Assembly: GCF_000016285.1 (NCBI RefSeq)
Contig: NC_011989.1
Coordinates: 685,001-749,000 of the forward strand
Direction of reading: 5' to 3'
Source: Allorhizobium ampelinum S4
Lineage (GTDB): Bacteria > Pseudomonadota > Alphaproteobacteria > Rhizobiales > Rhizobiaceae
Length of the DNA: 64,000 nt
Shown: piece after piece, positions 1-9,303 of the stretch
Layout: each line of letters opens with the position of its first letter
Position numbering within the stretch: position 1 is the stretch's first letter
Program-made: the position numbers and the translations under genes
The notes under the pieces: model-generated
Told to the model about the DNA's origin: nothing
The model's database searches: none
The model's input: only the letters and a program-made list of their open reading frames with translations

Positions 1-399
1 CTTGTCGGCGATATCGCCGAAAATCGACGGAGACACAGCGAGATAGAAGGCGCGCACGATGTCCTTGCCGGTGTCCAGCAGCTTTTTCAGCGTGTCCCAG
101 CCCTTGTCGTCCTTGGCATCGACAGACACATAATGCAGCCGGTCGAGAAAGCGCTTGACCTGGCTTTCTTCCAATTCGTCTTCTTTCAGGAATTCTTTCA
201 GGGCCTTATGGGCGAATTCACGGTATTCCGCATCCGTCATCGGCGAGCGGGACGCCCCGATGATCCGGGTCGGCTCTGTGAGCTGGCCGGCCAACTGGCG
301 GTGATAAAGGGCCGGCAGAAGCTTGCGCTCGGCAAGATCCCCGGTGCCGCCAAAGACGACATAGTCAAAGGGTTCGACAGGAATAATCTGGCTGCTCAT
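1..399 (-). CDS. zwf: Glucose-6-phosphate 1-dehydrogenase, N-terminal part (runs off window)
   Basis: Only the first 133 codons are in the window; the gene continues past position 1. The N-terminus carries the GGTGDLA nucleotide-binding motif (residues 17-23) followed by RKLLPALY, the signature start of glucose-6-phosphate dehydrogenase. The enzyme oxidises glucose-6-phosphate with NADP+ and opens the pentose-phosphate and Entner-Doudoroff routes in the cytoplasm. The start is the ATG whose complement is at 397-399. In rhizobia zwf is usually followed by pgl and edd, which would lie outside the window. The gluconokinase gene at 35.3 kb feeds the same pathway. Confidence 0.93.
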   Translation of the reverse strand, partial: MSSQIIPVEPFDYVVFGGTGDLAERKLLPALYHRQLAGQLTEPTRIIGASRSPMTDAEYREFAHKALKEFLKEDELEESQVKRFLDRLHYVSVDAKDDKGWDTLKKLLDTGKDIVRAFYLAVSPSIFGDIADK

Positions 400-544
400 A
401 CGGGCATCTCTCATTCATGGCCATTGGCAAAGCCAATGGGCAAGGCTGTTGGATCGGGTTATAATTCAATCGATTTAAAAAAGCCAGTCCTAGCGTTTCT
501 AAAACGCCCGACCCTTCTAAAACGAAAGCGTGAATAGCGTTCCT

Positions 545-1828
545 TCAAAAACGGTCGCGCAGGGCATACCAGCTGAGCGCCAGGAACAGAAGCGGCGAGC
601 GCAGCCGGGACCCGCCTGGAAAAGCCGGAACCTTTAACTCCTTCAACAGGTCCAACTCGCTGGTTTCTCCCAGAACCGATTTGGCAAACAGCGTACCGCA
701 ATAGTTTGACAACATCACGCCATGACCGGAATAACCCGCGACGGAAATCACCCCAGGCATCACCTCGCGGGCAAAGGGCTGGCGGTTCATGGTGATGCCG
801 ACCGAACCGCCCCAGGCATGGGTCATCTCGATGCCTTTCAAGGCCGGATAGATCTCGCTGATCTGGCGGCGGATATGGTCGGAAATGTCGCGCGGGCTAT
901 CGGCGGTATAGGCTTCGCGGCCGCCAAACAGCAATTGCCCGTCGCGGGTCTTGCGGAAATAGCGCACCACGAACCGGCTGTCGGCGACCGCTTCCGAGCC
1001 GGGCAGGATGTCCGGAAAATCCTTGAGCGGCACGGTGGCACCAATGAAGGAGCGGATCGGCATGACATGGGCCGCCGTCACCGGCTCCAGATTGCCGATA
1101 TAGGCATTGGTGGCGATCAGCACATGGCGGGCGGTAATCGTGCCTTTCGGCGTTTCGATCATGGTTCTGCCGCCGCTTTGGGCAATCGATGTGGCCTTGG
1201 TCATTTCATGCAGGCGGGCACCGGCATTCTTCGCCACTTTCGCCAATCCCACCAGCAGTTTCAGCGGGTGGATATGGCCGGTGCCGATATCGCGGATGCC
1301 GCAGTAATAGGCGGAAGAGCCAAGCCGCGCCGCCGTTTCCTCGCGGTCCATGAACTGCATATGCGGATAATCGAACCGGGTCGCGGCAATCTCGACGCTC
1401 TTGCGATACTCCTTGTCCTTGCCGCGCTTGTGCTCGACATTCAGCTGGCCGGGCATGAACTCCATGTCGATCTGGTGTTCACGGGCAAAATCCAGAATAT
1501 AGCGTTTGGCGTGTTCGGCCATATCGAACAGCGCCTTGGCGCGCTCAAAACCAAATTCGGCTTCAAGCTCCTCCGGCCAGGCGCGCTGGCCGGTGCCGAA
1601 CTGGCCGCCATTGCGCCCTGAGCCGCCATCACCAAACCGCCCGCCCTCAATCAGCACTACACTGACACCGGCGCGCGCCAGCGTGTAGGCTGCCTGCAAG
1701 CCGGTATAGCCGCCGCCGACAATGGCGACATCGGTGGTGGTCGAACCATCCAGCGGTTCGTATTCAGGGCGTTCGCCCACGGTGGCCTGGTACCAGGAAA
1801 GGCCGGGTGCAATCGGGCTTTGCCACAT
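545..1828 (-). CDS. puuB: FAD-dependent oxidoreductase, probable gamma-glutamylputrescine oxidase (PuuB/OrdL type)
   Basis: A 427-residue DAO-family flavoprotein. The FAD-binding glycine motif GGGYTG is at residues 38-43, with GSGRNGGQ further on and a C-terminal GYSGHGV motif typical of this family. The expected reaction is oxidation of gamma-glutamylputrescine to the aldehyde in putrescine catabolism. The frame is open to 1873, but ATG at 1828 is preferred because GGAG lies six bases upstream and MWQSPIAPG resembles family N-termini. It lies 70 bp downstream of puuA on the same strand and is probably co-transcribed. The exact substrate rests on context, because related oxidases act on other amines. 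Confidence 0.82.
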   Translation of the reverse strand: MWQSPIAPGLSWYQATVGERPEYEPLDGSTTTDVAIVGGGYTGLQAAYTLARAGVSVVLIEGGRFGDGGSGRNGGQFGTGQRAWPEELEAEFGFERAKALFDMAEHAKRYILDFAREHQIDMEFMPGQLNVEHKRGKDKEYRKSVEIAATRFDYPHMQFMDREETAARLGSSAYYCGIRDIGTGHIHPLKLLVGLAKVAKNAGARLHEMTKATSIAQSGGRTMIETPKGTITARHVLIATNAYIGNLEPVTAAHVMPIRSFIGATVPLKDFPDILPGSEAVADSRFVVRYFRKTRDGQLLFGGREAYTADSPRDISDHIRRQISEIYPALKGIEMTHAWGGSVGITMNRQPFAREVMPGVISVAGYSGHGVMLSNYCGTLFAKSVLGETSELDLLKELKVPAFPGGSRLRSPLLFLALSWYALRDRF

Positions 1829-1898
1829 GCGAAGCTCCTTTTTGAATGCTGCAAGGCGGCCCGCCTGGGACAAGCGGGCACCATGACAGCTGTATGGA

Positions 1899-3335
1899 TC
1901 AGACGTTCAGCAGCAGGAATTCACGCTCCCAGGGGCTGATAACCTGCATGAAGGTCTCGAATTCGCCGCGCTTGACGCCTGCATAGATATCGATGAAGGC
2001 GCGGCCAAACACGGTTTCGAAATCCGGTTCGCTTTCCAACAGGGCGACCGCCTCCAGCAAGCCGCGTGGAAGCTCAATGGAGCCTTCATTGGCGGTATCT
2101 GCCGTCGGGGCTGTCGGCTCGATGGCCTTGCAGATGCCGAGATAGCCGCAGCCAAGCGAGGCGGCCAGCGCCAGATAGGGATTGGCATCTGAGCTTGGCA
2201 GCCGGTTTTCCACCCGCCGCGCCGCTGCATCGGAAATCGGCACCCTGAAGGCCGTGGTGCGGTTGTCATAGCCCCAGGCATTATTGACCGGGCAGGCCAT
2301 GTCGGGCGTCAGGCGGCGATAGGAATTGACATAGGGCGCCATCATCACAAGCGCAGTCGGCACGTATTTCTGCATGCCTCCGATGAAGTGGAAAAATTCT
2401 GACGACGGCGAGCCATCAGCCTTTGAAAAGATATTGCGCCCAGTTTCAATATCCACCACCGATTGGTGGATATGCATGGCAGAACCCGGCTGGCCCTGCA
2501 TCGGTTTTGCCATGAAGGTCGCAAAGATCCCGTGTTTCAATGCCGCTTCACGAATGGTGCGTTTGAACAGGAAGACCTGGTCGGCAAGCTCAATCGGATC
2601 GCCATGCCGCAGGTTGATTTCCAGCTGGGCCGGGCCTTCCTCATGAATCAGCGTGTCGATTTCCAGGCCCTGCTTGGCCGAGAAGTGATAGATATCGTCG
2701 ATCAACTCGTCGAATTCGTTGATCCCGGCGATGGAATAGCCCTGGCCGCCGATGATCGAACGGCCCGACCGGCCTTTCGGCGGATGCAGCGGGTAATCCG
2801 GGTCCTCGTTCTTGGCGACCAGGTAGAATTCGATTTCCGGGGCGACGACCGCCTTCCAGCCCTTTTTCTCGTAGAGGCTGAGGACGTTTTTAAGCACGTT
2901 GCGCGGCGTGTAGCTGACATCCTCGCCTTCGGTGCCGACGATGTCACAGATCACCTGCGCGGTCGGATCGGTCTCCCAGGGCACGACCGACAGCGTCGAG
3001 AGATCCGGCAAGAGTTTAATGTCGCTATCGCGGCTATCATAGCGGAAATTGCCGGTTTCATCGGGATATTCGCCTGAGATCGTGTGGCGATAAAGCGCTG
3101 ACGGCAGGGCAAGCGATGTGTTGCTGGTGAATTTCGAGCTTGGCATCATCTTGCCGCGCGGCACACCGGCCAGATCCGGCGTGATGCATTCGATATCCTC
3201 GATACCGCGGGAGCGCAGCCAGGAGGCCGCTTCTTTCCAGGTCTTGACCCCGCGCGTCGGGCTGATATCTGGGGGTATGCCTGCTTTTTTGGACGCCGCG
3301 CCCTTGGGTCTGAGCATTGTCTTTTTTGCAGGCAT
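1899..3335 (-). CDS. puuA: Glutamine synthetase family protein, probable gamma-glutamylputrescine synthetase
   Basis: A 478-residue glutamine-synthetase fold enzyme. Visible motifs are PEIEFYLV (metal-binding glutamate), SAMHIHQS, NRTTAFRVP and SSDANPYLALAA. The sequence looks like the PuuA branch rather than housekeeping GlnA: it has an extended N-terminus and no adenylylation-loop tyrosine motif that I can see. PuuA joins glutamate to putrescine with ATP, the first step of the gamma-glutamyl putrescine pathway. The flavoprotein gene just downstream supplies the next step, and a putrescine transporter is encoded at 17-21 kb. Start ATG at 3335 follows GGTGAG. Confidence 0.85.
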   Translation of the reverse strand: MPAKKTMLRPKGAASKKAGIPPDISPTRGVKTWKEAASWLRSRGIEDIECITPDLAGVPRGKMMPSSKFTSNTSLALPSALYRHTISGEYPDETGNFRYDSRDSDIKLLPDLSTLSVVPWETDPTAQVICDIVGTEGEDVSYTPRNVLKNVLSLYEKKGWKAVVAPEIEFYLVAKNEDPDYPLHPPKGRSGRSIIGGQGYSIAGINEFDELIDDIYHFSAKQGLEIDTLIHEEGPAQLEINLRHGDPIELADQVFLFKRTIREAALKHGIFATFMAKPMQGQPGSAMHIHQSVVDIETGRNIFSKADGSPSSEFFHFIGGMQKYVPTALVMMAPYVNSYRRLTPDMACPVNNAWGYDNRTTAFRVPISDAAARRVENRLPSSDANPYLALAASLGCGYLGICKAIEPTAPTADTANEGSIELPRGLLEAVALLESEPDFETVFGRAFIDIYAGVKRGEFETFMQVISPWEREFLLLNV

Positions 3336-3463
3336 GTCTCACCGGATCTGTGTTGATAATGATGCCATCATATCCGCCTCGCTGGAATTGGCGAGGGTGA
3401 ATATGCAATTGACATCGCTTTGCCGATCTAAAACACAACAGGCATGGCGATGATGACGAGGAC

Positions 3464-4651
3464 ATGACATTGGACAAGCGGGTGGATGTGGTGGTGATCG
3501 GGGCCGGGGCCGCCGGCATGATGGCGGCGATCCGGGCTGGCCAGCGGGGCCGGTCTGTGGCCGTGCTTGATCACGCCAAGGCGCCGGGCGAAAAGATCCG
3601 CATTTCCGGCGGCGGGCGCTGCAATTTCACCAATGTCAATGCCGGACCAAAGAACTATCTCAGTTCCAATCCGCATTTTGCCAAATCGGCGCTTGCCCGG
3701 TTCACCCCTGCCGATTTCATCGCCATGGTCGAGCGCCACCGGATCGGCTGGCATGAAAAGACACTTGGGCAATTGTTCTGCGATGACAGCGCCAAGGATA
3801 TTATCCGCATGCTGCTGGAAGAGATGCGCGCCGCCGGTGCAAAGCTGCATATGCAGACCGACATCCGGGCTGTCGAGAAGACACTGGACGGTTTCCGCGT
3901 CGAGACCTCTGAAGGTGCGATCGCCTGCCAGTCGCTGATCGTCGCCACCGGCGGCAAATCCATCCCGAAAATGGGTGCGACCGGCTTTGCCTATCGCCTT
4001 GCCGAACAATTCGGCCTCGCCCTGCTCGAGACCCGCCCGGCCTTGGTGCCGCTGACGCTGGAGCCTGGACTGCTGGAGGAACTGGCGCCGCTATCCGGCA
4101 TGGCCGTTGATGCGCTGGTGCGTCATGGCAAGACCGAGTTTCGGGAGGCGCTGCTGTTTACCCATCGCGGCCTAAGCGGCCCGGCCATCCTGCAAATCTC
4201 CTCCTATTGGCGCGAGGGCGACGCAATCACCCTCTCTCTGCAACCGGAGCTGGACTTTCTGGATCTGTTGAAAACCGCCCGGCGCGACAATGGCCGTCAG
4301 GCGGTGCAGACGGTTTTGGGCCAATATTTGCCGAAGCGGCTAGCGCAATACTGGACGGAACGCCATGGCCTGGAAAAGCCGCTGGCCGACCTGTCCGACA
4401 AGGTCCTGGCGGGCATTACTGATGCCTTGCGCAACTGGCAGATCAAACCGGCGGGATCGGAAGGCTATCGTACCGCCGAAGTAACCCTTGGTGGGGTCGA
4501 CACCCAGGCGCTGGACTCCAAGACCATGCAGGTCAAGACGGTGCCGGGTCTCTATTTTATCGGCGAAGCCGTGGATGTCACGGGATGGCTGGGTGGCTAT
4601 AATTTCCAGTGGGCCTGGGCGTCTGGCCATGCGGCGGGCCTTGCGGCATAG
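3464..4651 (+). CDS. NAD(P)/FAD-dependent oxidoreductase, HI0933/BaiN family
   Basis: A 395-residue flavoprotein. The dinucleotide-binding motif GAGAAG is at residues 13-18, and the HI0933-family signature GGGRCNFTN at residues 49-57. A second nucleotide motif, VDVTGWLGGYNFQWAW, is at the C-terminus. The length matches the family. The physiological reaction of most members is not established; BaiN of Clostridium is implicated in bile-acid reduction, and that should not be transferred here. It is transcribed divergently from puuA and stands alone. Confidence 0.85.
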   Translation: MTLDKRVDVVVIGAGAAGMMAAIRAGQRGRSVAVLDHAKAPGEKIRISGGGRCNFTNVNAGPKNYLSSNPHFAKSALARFTPADFIAMVERHRIGWHEKTLGQLFCDDSAKDIIRMLLEEMRAAGAKLHMQTDIRAVEKTLDGFRVETSEGAIACQSLIVATGGKSIPKMGATGFAYRLAEQFGLALLETRPALVPLTLEPGLLEELAPLSGMAVDALVRHGKTEFREALLFTHRGLSGPAILQISSYWREGDAITLSLQPELDFLDLLKTARRDNGRQAVQTVLGQYLPKRLAQYWTERHGLEKPLADLSDKVLAGITDALRNWQIKPAGSEGYRTAEVTLGGVDTQALDSKTMQVKTVPGLYFIGEAVDVTGWLGGYNFQWAWASGHAAGLAA

Positions 4652-4874
4652 TCATTTCCTTCCAAACCCGACGATACGATTTGTTTACCGCAATTGTGTC
4701 CTGCCGCGCCAAGTCTTGCTTCATGCCGCATTCCCGCCACCATCTTTCAATAGTTGTTAATATACCTCAGTCATCGTGATCTTCCGCCTCGTTGTTTTGC
4801 TGTTTTTCGGGACGGGTTAGGGTTACGATCAAGGTCGGGGTGATTCCCCGCTTAACTTTTGGAAAGTGCTGCCA

Positions 4875-5021
4875 ATGAACAGACCCATCCGGAAGGCCCG
4901 CGCCATTGCTATTACCAAGGCGCGTGACGATCAGAACAAGCTTATCCTTCGCAGCGCGGGTCTCGGCCTGATGGCCTGCTTCATGGTCTATGGCCTGATG
5001 CTGATCGGCGTTATCGGCTGA
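4875..5021 (+). CDS. Small single-span membrane protein, unknown function
   Basis: A 48-codon reading frame, MNRPIRKARAIAITKARDDQ..., with a basic N-terminal half (about residues 1-27) and a hydrophobic C-terminal segment from about residue 28 to the end. This matches a one-span membrane peptide with a cytoplasmic positive tail. GGAAAG lies about ten bases before the ATG. Its 3' end overlaps the tail of a convergent gene by about 34 bases. I do not recognise the family. The membrane segment and ribosome site support a real gene, but conservation was not checked. Confidence 0.5.
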   Translation: MNRPIRKARAIAITKARDDQNKLILRSAGLGLMACFMVYGLMLIGVIG

Positions 5022-5269
5022 TCAGACCTTGGCGCCTGCGGCAAAGCGGCGATTGTCGCTTCCGCCTGCGCATCCATATCTTCCGGCGCACACCTGCGAC
5101 GCTTTCCCATGCCGAAAAGCTTGGAAAAGATCCTTCTTAGGCGCGGCCAGGATGGCTCACTGTAAAACGTGTAAAACGCATCCTCTTGCTGGGCTGGCGT
5201 CAATGCATGGCGGTTGATCGCCGCCCGTCGTATGGTCTCCTGAAAGGCAAGCAATCCGATAAAGTCCAT
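4988..5269 (-). CDS. Hypothetical protein divergent from a LysR gene
   Basis: About 93 residues, starting MDFIGLLAFQETIRRAAINR. The middle is aromatic and proline rich (FYTFYSEPSWPRL) and is followed by a basic stretch KLFGMGKRRR. No known domain is recognised. The frame opens at 5278, but ATG at 5269 has a GGAG element eight bases upstream and is preferred. It is transcribed away from the LysR-type regulator that starts about 40 bp to its right, a layout in which the regulator often controls the divergent gene; that link is inference. Confidence 0.55.
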   Translation of the reverse strand: MDFIGLLAFQETIRRAAINRHALTPAQQEDAFYTFYSEPSWPRLRRIFSKLFGMGKRRRCAPEDMDAQAEATIAALPQAPRSDQPITPISIRP

Positions 5270-5308
5270 GACCGTCATCTCCAGTGTTCTGGAGAAGGCT
5301 AGCGTTTC

Positions 5309-6214
5309 ATGGATGATGGATATATCGCCGAGTTTGCGCTATATCGTTCACTCATGAAAAACCTGCCCTGGGATACCTACCAGCTCTTCATTGATGTGGC
5401 GCGAAACGGCGGGCTGACCGGGGCTGTCCAGTCCACCGGCCTCAGTGCCGCCACCCTTGGCCGGCGGATGGTGGAGCTGGAGCAAAAGCTGGGCCGGATT
5501 CTGTTTCATCGCGCCCAGACGGGGTATACGTTAACGGTAGATGGCCGTGCCCTGCTCGATCACCTGAAATCCTTTGAGGCGGCGGAGCGCGGCATTGATC
5601 TCTGGCGCCAGCAGACGTCGCAGCCAGCACTGGTGCGGGTGACAGCGGGAACATGGATTTCCTGGCTGATCGCCCAGAACCTGCCGAAGCTGTGCCGGAG
5701 CAATGATCGCTTTCGGCTCGATCTGCATATTACCGAAGAGCGCGCTGCCCTTGCGCATCGCGAAACCGATATCGGTATCCGGGCTTTCGAGCCACAGGAG
5801 AGCAATCTTGCCAGGGTCCCGCTCGGCGAGGTTGCTTACGCGGCCTATCGCCACCGCCTTGCCGACGAACTGGAAGGGCAGCCCTGGATCGCGGTCGCGC
5901 AGGATGCGGCAATCTCGGCCTATTTGAAGTGGCCGCATCAGCATAAGGCCGAACAGATCCTGATCACCGTCAACCGCCCGCGCTCCCTCAAGGATATGGC
6001 AGTCTCGGGCATGGGCCTTGCGGTCCTGCCGTGTTTTGTCGGTGATAGCCATCCGCAGCTTCAGCGGGTCGGTGATGAGATTACCGAATTGCGCCATCGG
6101 CAATGGCTGGTCACCAATAATGACGACCGGCACAGAAGCGAGATCCGCGATTGCGCCGGGCGTTTGGTGACCCTGATGAGAGACTTCTCTGATGCTTTCG
6201 CCGGGCGGCGATAG
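5309..6214 (+). CDS. LysR-family transcriptional regulator
   Basis: Up to 301 residues. An N-terminal winged helix-turn-helix (YQLFIDVARNGGLTGAVQ..., about residues 24-80 from the first start) is followed by a substrate-binding domain. Two starts are possible. ATG 5309 has GGAGAAGG about ten bases upstream. ATG 5354 puts the HTH at the usual distance from the N-terminus but lacks a clear ribosome site. The N-terminal DNA-binding part is typical; the effector domain gives no ligand clue. It is divergent from the hypothetical gene at 4988-5269. Confidence 0.8.
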   Translation: MDDGYIAEFALYRSLMKNLPWDTYQLFIDVARNGGLTGAVQSTGLSAATLGRRMVELEQKLGRILFHRAQTGYTLTVDGRALLDHLKSFEAAERGIDLWRQQTSQPALVRVTAGTWISWLIAQNLPKLCRSNDRFRLDLHITEERAALAHRETDIGIRAFEPQESNLARVPLGEVAYAAYRHRLADELEGQPWIAVAQDAAISAYLKWPHQHKAEQILITVNRPRSLKDMAVSGMGLAVLPCFVGDSHPQLQRVGDEITELRHRQWLVTNNDDRHRSEIRDCAGRLVTLMRDFSDAFAGRR

Positions 6215-6472
6215 AGGGCAAACCACATGCGTTCGAATGAACGCAAAGGGATTTCAACTCAGTAAAAGCAACTTAAGGTTTATTTTCTTGTGCCGAAAAT
6301 AGAATCTTATACAGAGTCCGTTGCTTTTTAGAACGAAGTGATCGTGCATAACTATAAGTCGAAATAGAATATTCAGAATTTCTTCAGACCCCCATGCAAG
6401 AAAAGAAAGGCGGCAATTATATTCGTTTATTCGAATTAATTAATTTCGCCCTTTGTTTTCGGGGGTTTGGCT

Positions 6473-9001
6473 ATGCTATTTGATCGTCTACTTTCTCGGT
6501 GCAAGATTCAGACCAAGGTTCTGGTCTTCATCGTTCCGTTTGTTCTCAGTATTTCGGCCGTTGGTCTGACCGGCTACTACGCATCGCGTATCCTGCAAGG
6601 GCAGATGGAAGTCACCAATAGTGTGGTCAACACGCTGAGTGGTTTCAAGAATGTCTATGCGGCGATGACGGCTTTTCTGCAAAAGACCACGGATGCATCG
6701 AAAACGGCGCTGGATCAGGAGCTGGATGCACAGTTGACGAGTTTGAAGGCCATGCGCATCTCGCTTGACGGTCTGGGCGGAGCAGCCCAGGTCGATGCGG
6801 CGATTGCCGGAACGGAATCGATTGCCGGTCAGGTCAAGCGCCTGTGGGATTTGGATCATGGCGCGGCGGATCTGCGTGCAGCCCTGGAGGCCGATACCCA
6901 GCAACTGTCCAGCCAGCAGAGCGATCTGCTCACCTATTCCACCCATGTCCGTGAGGCGCTGGCCAAGGATGAAAGCCAGGCCAAGACCATGCTGCGCGAT
7001 TCCGACCGGTTGACGCGCGGCGCCAACCTGATTGCCGATCTGGTCACAGACTTCAACAGCGCCACCGCCCCGGAGGCGAAGATGGAGCTGGTCAAGACGC
7101 GGATGCCGGAGCTGAAAAAGGCCGTTGCCGATATTGCCGCCGCGCTGCCAGCGGAACAGGCCGTGCTGGGCACATCGCTGACCGACAATATTCAGCAGTT
7201 GGCCGCCCAGATCGAGATCGGTGTGATCAATGACACGACAGTCAGTGCGACTGAACAGGCGATCAACCTGATGCGGCCGGTGTCCATCCGCTTGCAGGGG
7301 GCGTCTACTCTCAAATCCCGGCAGGCGACGGCAGTGTTTGGTACCCTTGATCAGCCGATTGCCGAATCGACCGCTTTGCTCACTGCCACACGTCAGCTGG
7401 TGGATATCAGCAATGGGGTTGAACTGCGCAGTTCACGCTTCATGGCGGCAGCATCGGCGGATGGCCTGCAAAAATTGCAGGCGTCGCTCGGCACACTGAA
7501 ACGCCGTGCCGCAGCCATGGCCAAGGACCCCAATGTTAGCGCCGACATCAAGGCAAAGCTGTCGCAGATCGCCCCATTGACCGACGCTATGGCCGATAAG
7601 GCGACCCGGCTGGTGGCCATGGATGGCCAGAAAACCGCCGCCTTCCTGGCCGCTGCCCGGGATATCGACACCATCTGGTCGCAACTGAGCGATTTTGCCG
7701 CCTCCCAGCGCCAGGTGGCCGATGAACAGAGCGCCTCTGCCGATACCATGTCGGCGCTGGCTCTGCTGGCTGGTGTCGTTATCGCCATTGTCGCTGGTAT
7801 CGGCCTGATCGCCACCTTCAAGGGGCCGATCAATCAGATCACCGCTGCCATGCGCCGCCTGGCATCCGGCGATCTCGAGATCGAGATTGCTGGCGGCACG
7901 CGCCCTGATGAGATCGGCGATATGGCCCGCGCCCTTGGCGTGTTCAAGGACAATGCCGAAGCAAAGATTCGCGCCGAGGCCGAGGGGGCGCGGGTTCGCG
8001 CTGAAAGCGAAGCCGAGCGCGCCCGCAATGATGCTGAAAAGCAGCAGGCCGACCAGGACGTGCAATTTGCGGTGACGGAACTGGCCGCCGGGCTGGAGCG
8101 CCTCGCCAATGGCGATGTCTCCGCCACGCTGGACCATCCCTTTGCCGGGCGCATGGAACAGTTGCGCAGTGACTTCAACCGCTCGCTGACCCGGTTGAAG
8201 GAAACCATCGGCCTGATCCAGGGCAATGTCACGGCCATTCAGGGCAATGTGCAGCAAATGGCCCATTCCACCGACGATCTGTCGCGCCGCACGGAAACCC
8301 AGGCTGCCTCGCTGGAGGAAACCGCCGCTGCCGTCAACGAAGTCACCTCCAATGTTCGCCAGGCCGCCGACAGGGCGCGTGAGGTCAATGACATCGTGGG
8401 CGAAACCCGGGGGAATGCCGAGAAATCGGCTGTCGTGGTCGGCAATGCCGTCTCCGCCATGGCCCGGATCGAGGATGCCTCAAAGAAGATCGAGCAGATC
8501 ATCAGCGTCATCGAGGAAATCGCCTTCCAGACCAATCTTCTGGCGCTGAATGCCGGTGTCGAGGCCGCCCGTGCGGGCGAGGCGGGCAAGGGCTTTGCCG
8601 TCGTTGCCCAGGAAGTGCGCGAACTTGCGCAACGTTCTGGCCGCGCCGCAAAAGACATCAAGGCGCTGATCAACACCTCCACCGAAGAGGTTAATGCCGG
8701 GGCGAGACTGGTGCAGGAAACCGGTGCGGCGCTGACCGTCATCAGCCAGCAAATCGCCACGATCAGCACGCATGTTGAAGGCATCGCTAGCACCAGCCGC
8801 GACCAATCGGCAGCCCTTGGCGAAGTCAACAGCGCCGTCGGCCAGATGGACAGTCTGACCCAGCAAAACGCCGCCATGGTCGAAGAAACCTCCGCCGCCA
8901 GCCGCATGTTGGCCGACGAGGCGGATCAACTGGTGGGTCTGTTGCAGCAGTTCAAGCTGGAAAGCGGGACGCAGGCCGGGCGGTGGGACCGGGCGGCTTG
9001 A
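6473..9001 (+). CDS. Methyl-accepting chemotaxis protein
   Basis: An 842-residue chemoreceptor. A first membrane segment (about residues 16-38) is followed by a long, mostly helical periplasmic domain of some 380 residues. Then come a second membrane segment (AGVVIAIVAGIGLIA), a HAMP domain, and a signalling domain with the conserved hairpin EEIAFQTNLLALNAGVEAARAG. The large helical sensor is longer than the classic four-helix bundle and could be a helical bimodular type; the ligand is unknown. ATG 6473 is preferred over TTG 6467 because GGGGG precedes it at good spacing. No C-terminal CheR/CheB-docking pentapeptide is seen. It is a single gene ended by a strong terminator. Confidence 0.92.
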   Translation: MLFDRLLSRCKIQTKVLVFIVPFVLSISAVGLTGYYASRILQGQMEVTNSVVNTLSGFKNVYAAMTAFLQKTTDASKTALDQELDAQLTSLKAMRISLDGLGGAAQVDAAIAGTESIAGQVKRLWDLDHGAADLRAALEADTQQLSSQQSDLLTYSTHVREALAKDESQAKTMLRDSDRLTRGANLIADLVTDFNSATAPEAKMELVKTRMPELKKAVADIAAALPAEQAVLGTSLTDNIQQLAAQIEIGVINDTTVSATEQAINLMRPVSIRLQGASTLKSRQATAVFGTLDQPIAESTALLTATRQLVDISNGVELRSSRFMAAASADGLQKLQASLGTLKRRAAAMAKDPNVSADIKAKLSQIAPLTDAMADKATRLVAMDGQKTAAFLAAARDIDTIWSQLSDFAASQRQVADEQSASADTMSALALLAGVVIAIVAGIGLIATFKGPINQITAAMRRLASGDLEIEIAGGTRPDEIGDMARALGVFKDNAEAKIRAEAEGARVRAESEAERARNDAEKQQADQDVQFAVTELAAGLERLANGDVSATLDHPFAGRMEQLRSDFNRSLTRLKETIGLIQGNVTAIQGNVQQMAHSTDDLSRRTETQAASLEETAAAVNEVTSNVRQAADRAREVNDIVGETRGNAEKSAVVVGNAVSAMARIEDASKKIEQIISVIEEIAFQTNLLALNAGVEAARAGEAGKGFAVVAQEVRELAQRSGRAAKDIKALINTSTEEVNAGARLVQETGAALTVISQQIATISTHVEGIASTSRDQSAALGEVNSAVGQMDSLTQQNAAMVEETSAASRMLADEADQLVGLLQQFKLESGTQAGRWDRAA

Positions 9002-9024
9002 TGGATATGGTATGAGGTGAGAGG

Positions 9025-9052
9025 CGCCCGGTTGAGAGACCGGGCGTTTTTT
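9025..9052 (+). terminator. Rho-independent terminator after the chemoreceptor gene
   Basis: Perfect 8-bp stem CGCCCGGT / ACCGGGCG (9025-9032 and 9039-9046) with a six-base loop, followed by six T residues. It lies 24 bp after the chemoreceptor stop codon. Confidence 0.9.
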
Positions 9053-9158
9053 ATGAGCGTTTGATATGAGATGATAAGCGGCATATCTGAGAGCAAGAGC
9101 CGTTATTGATTACGTTCGCCGTTTTATGGCTTCGCCCCCCTCATCCGGCTGCCGCCAC

Positions 9159-9228
9159 CTTCTCCCCGCTGGGGAGAAGAGGGAAAGAGCCGCAGCGCCT
9201 GTTGTTTCCTCGCCCCAGCGGGGAGAGG
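9159..9228. repeat. Two short GC palindromes of intergenic-repeat type
   Basis: CTTCTCCCC / GGGGAGAAG (9159-9179) and a related palindrome around GCCCC-AGC-GGGG (9208-9228) lie in tandem between two genes, preceded by CCCCTCATCCGGCTGCCG. This is the look of dispersed palindromic repeats common in rhizobial intergenic DNA. The copy number elsewhere in the genome cannot be seen here. Confidence 0.6.
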
Positions 9229-9303
9229 TCCGCCGAGTTTCGCTTTCGATTGATTGAGGCATGCGTTCATGACAAGATCTTTGTCTGAAAATTAGCGTGT
9301 TGC

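Noticed and set aside
722..1621. A 299-codon plus-strand frame antisense to the puuB-like gene
   Set aside because: Shadow frame; the reverse strand encodes a complete flavoprotein with motifs in the right order.
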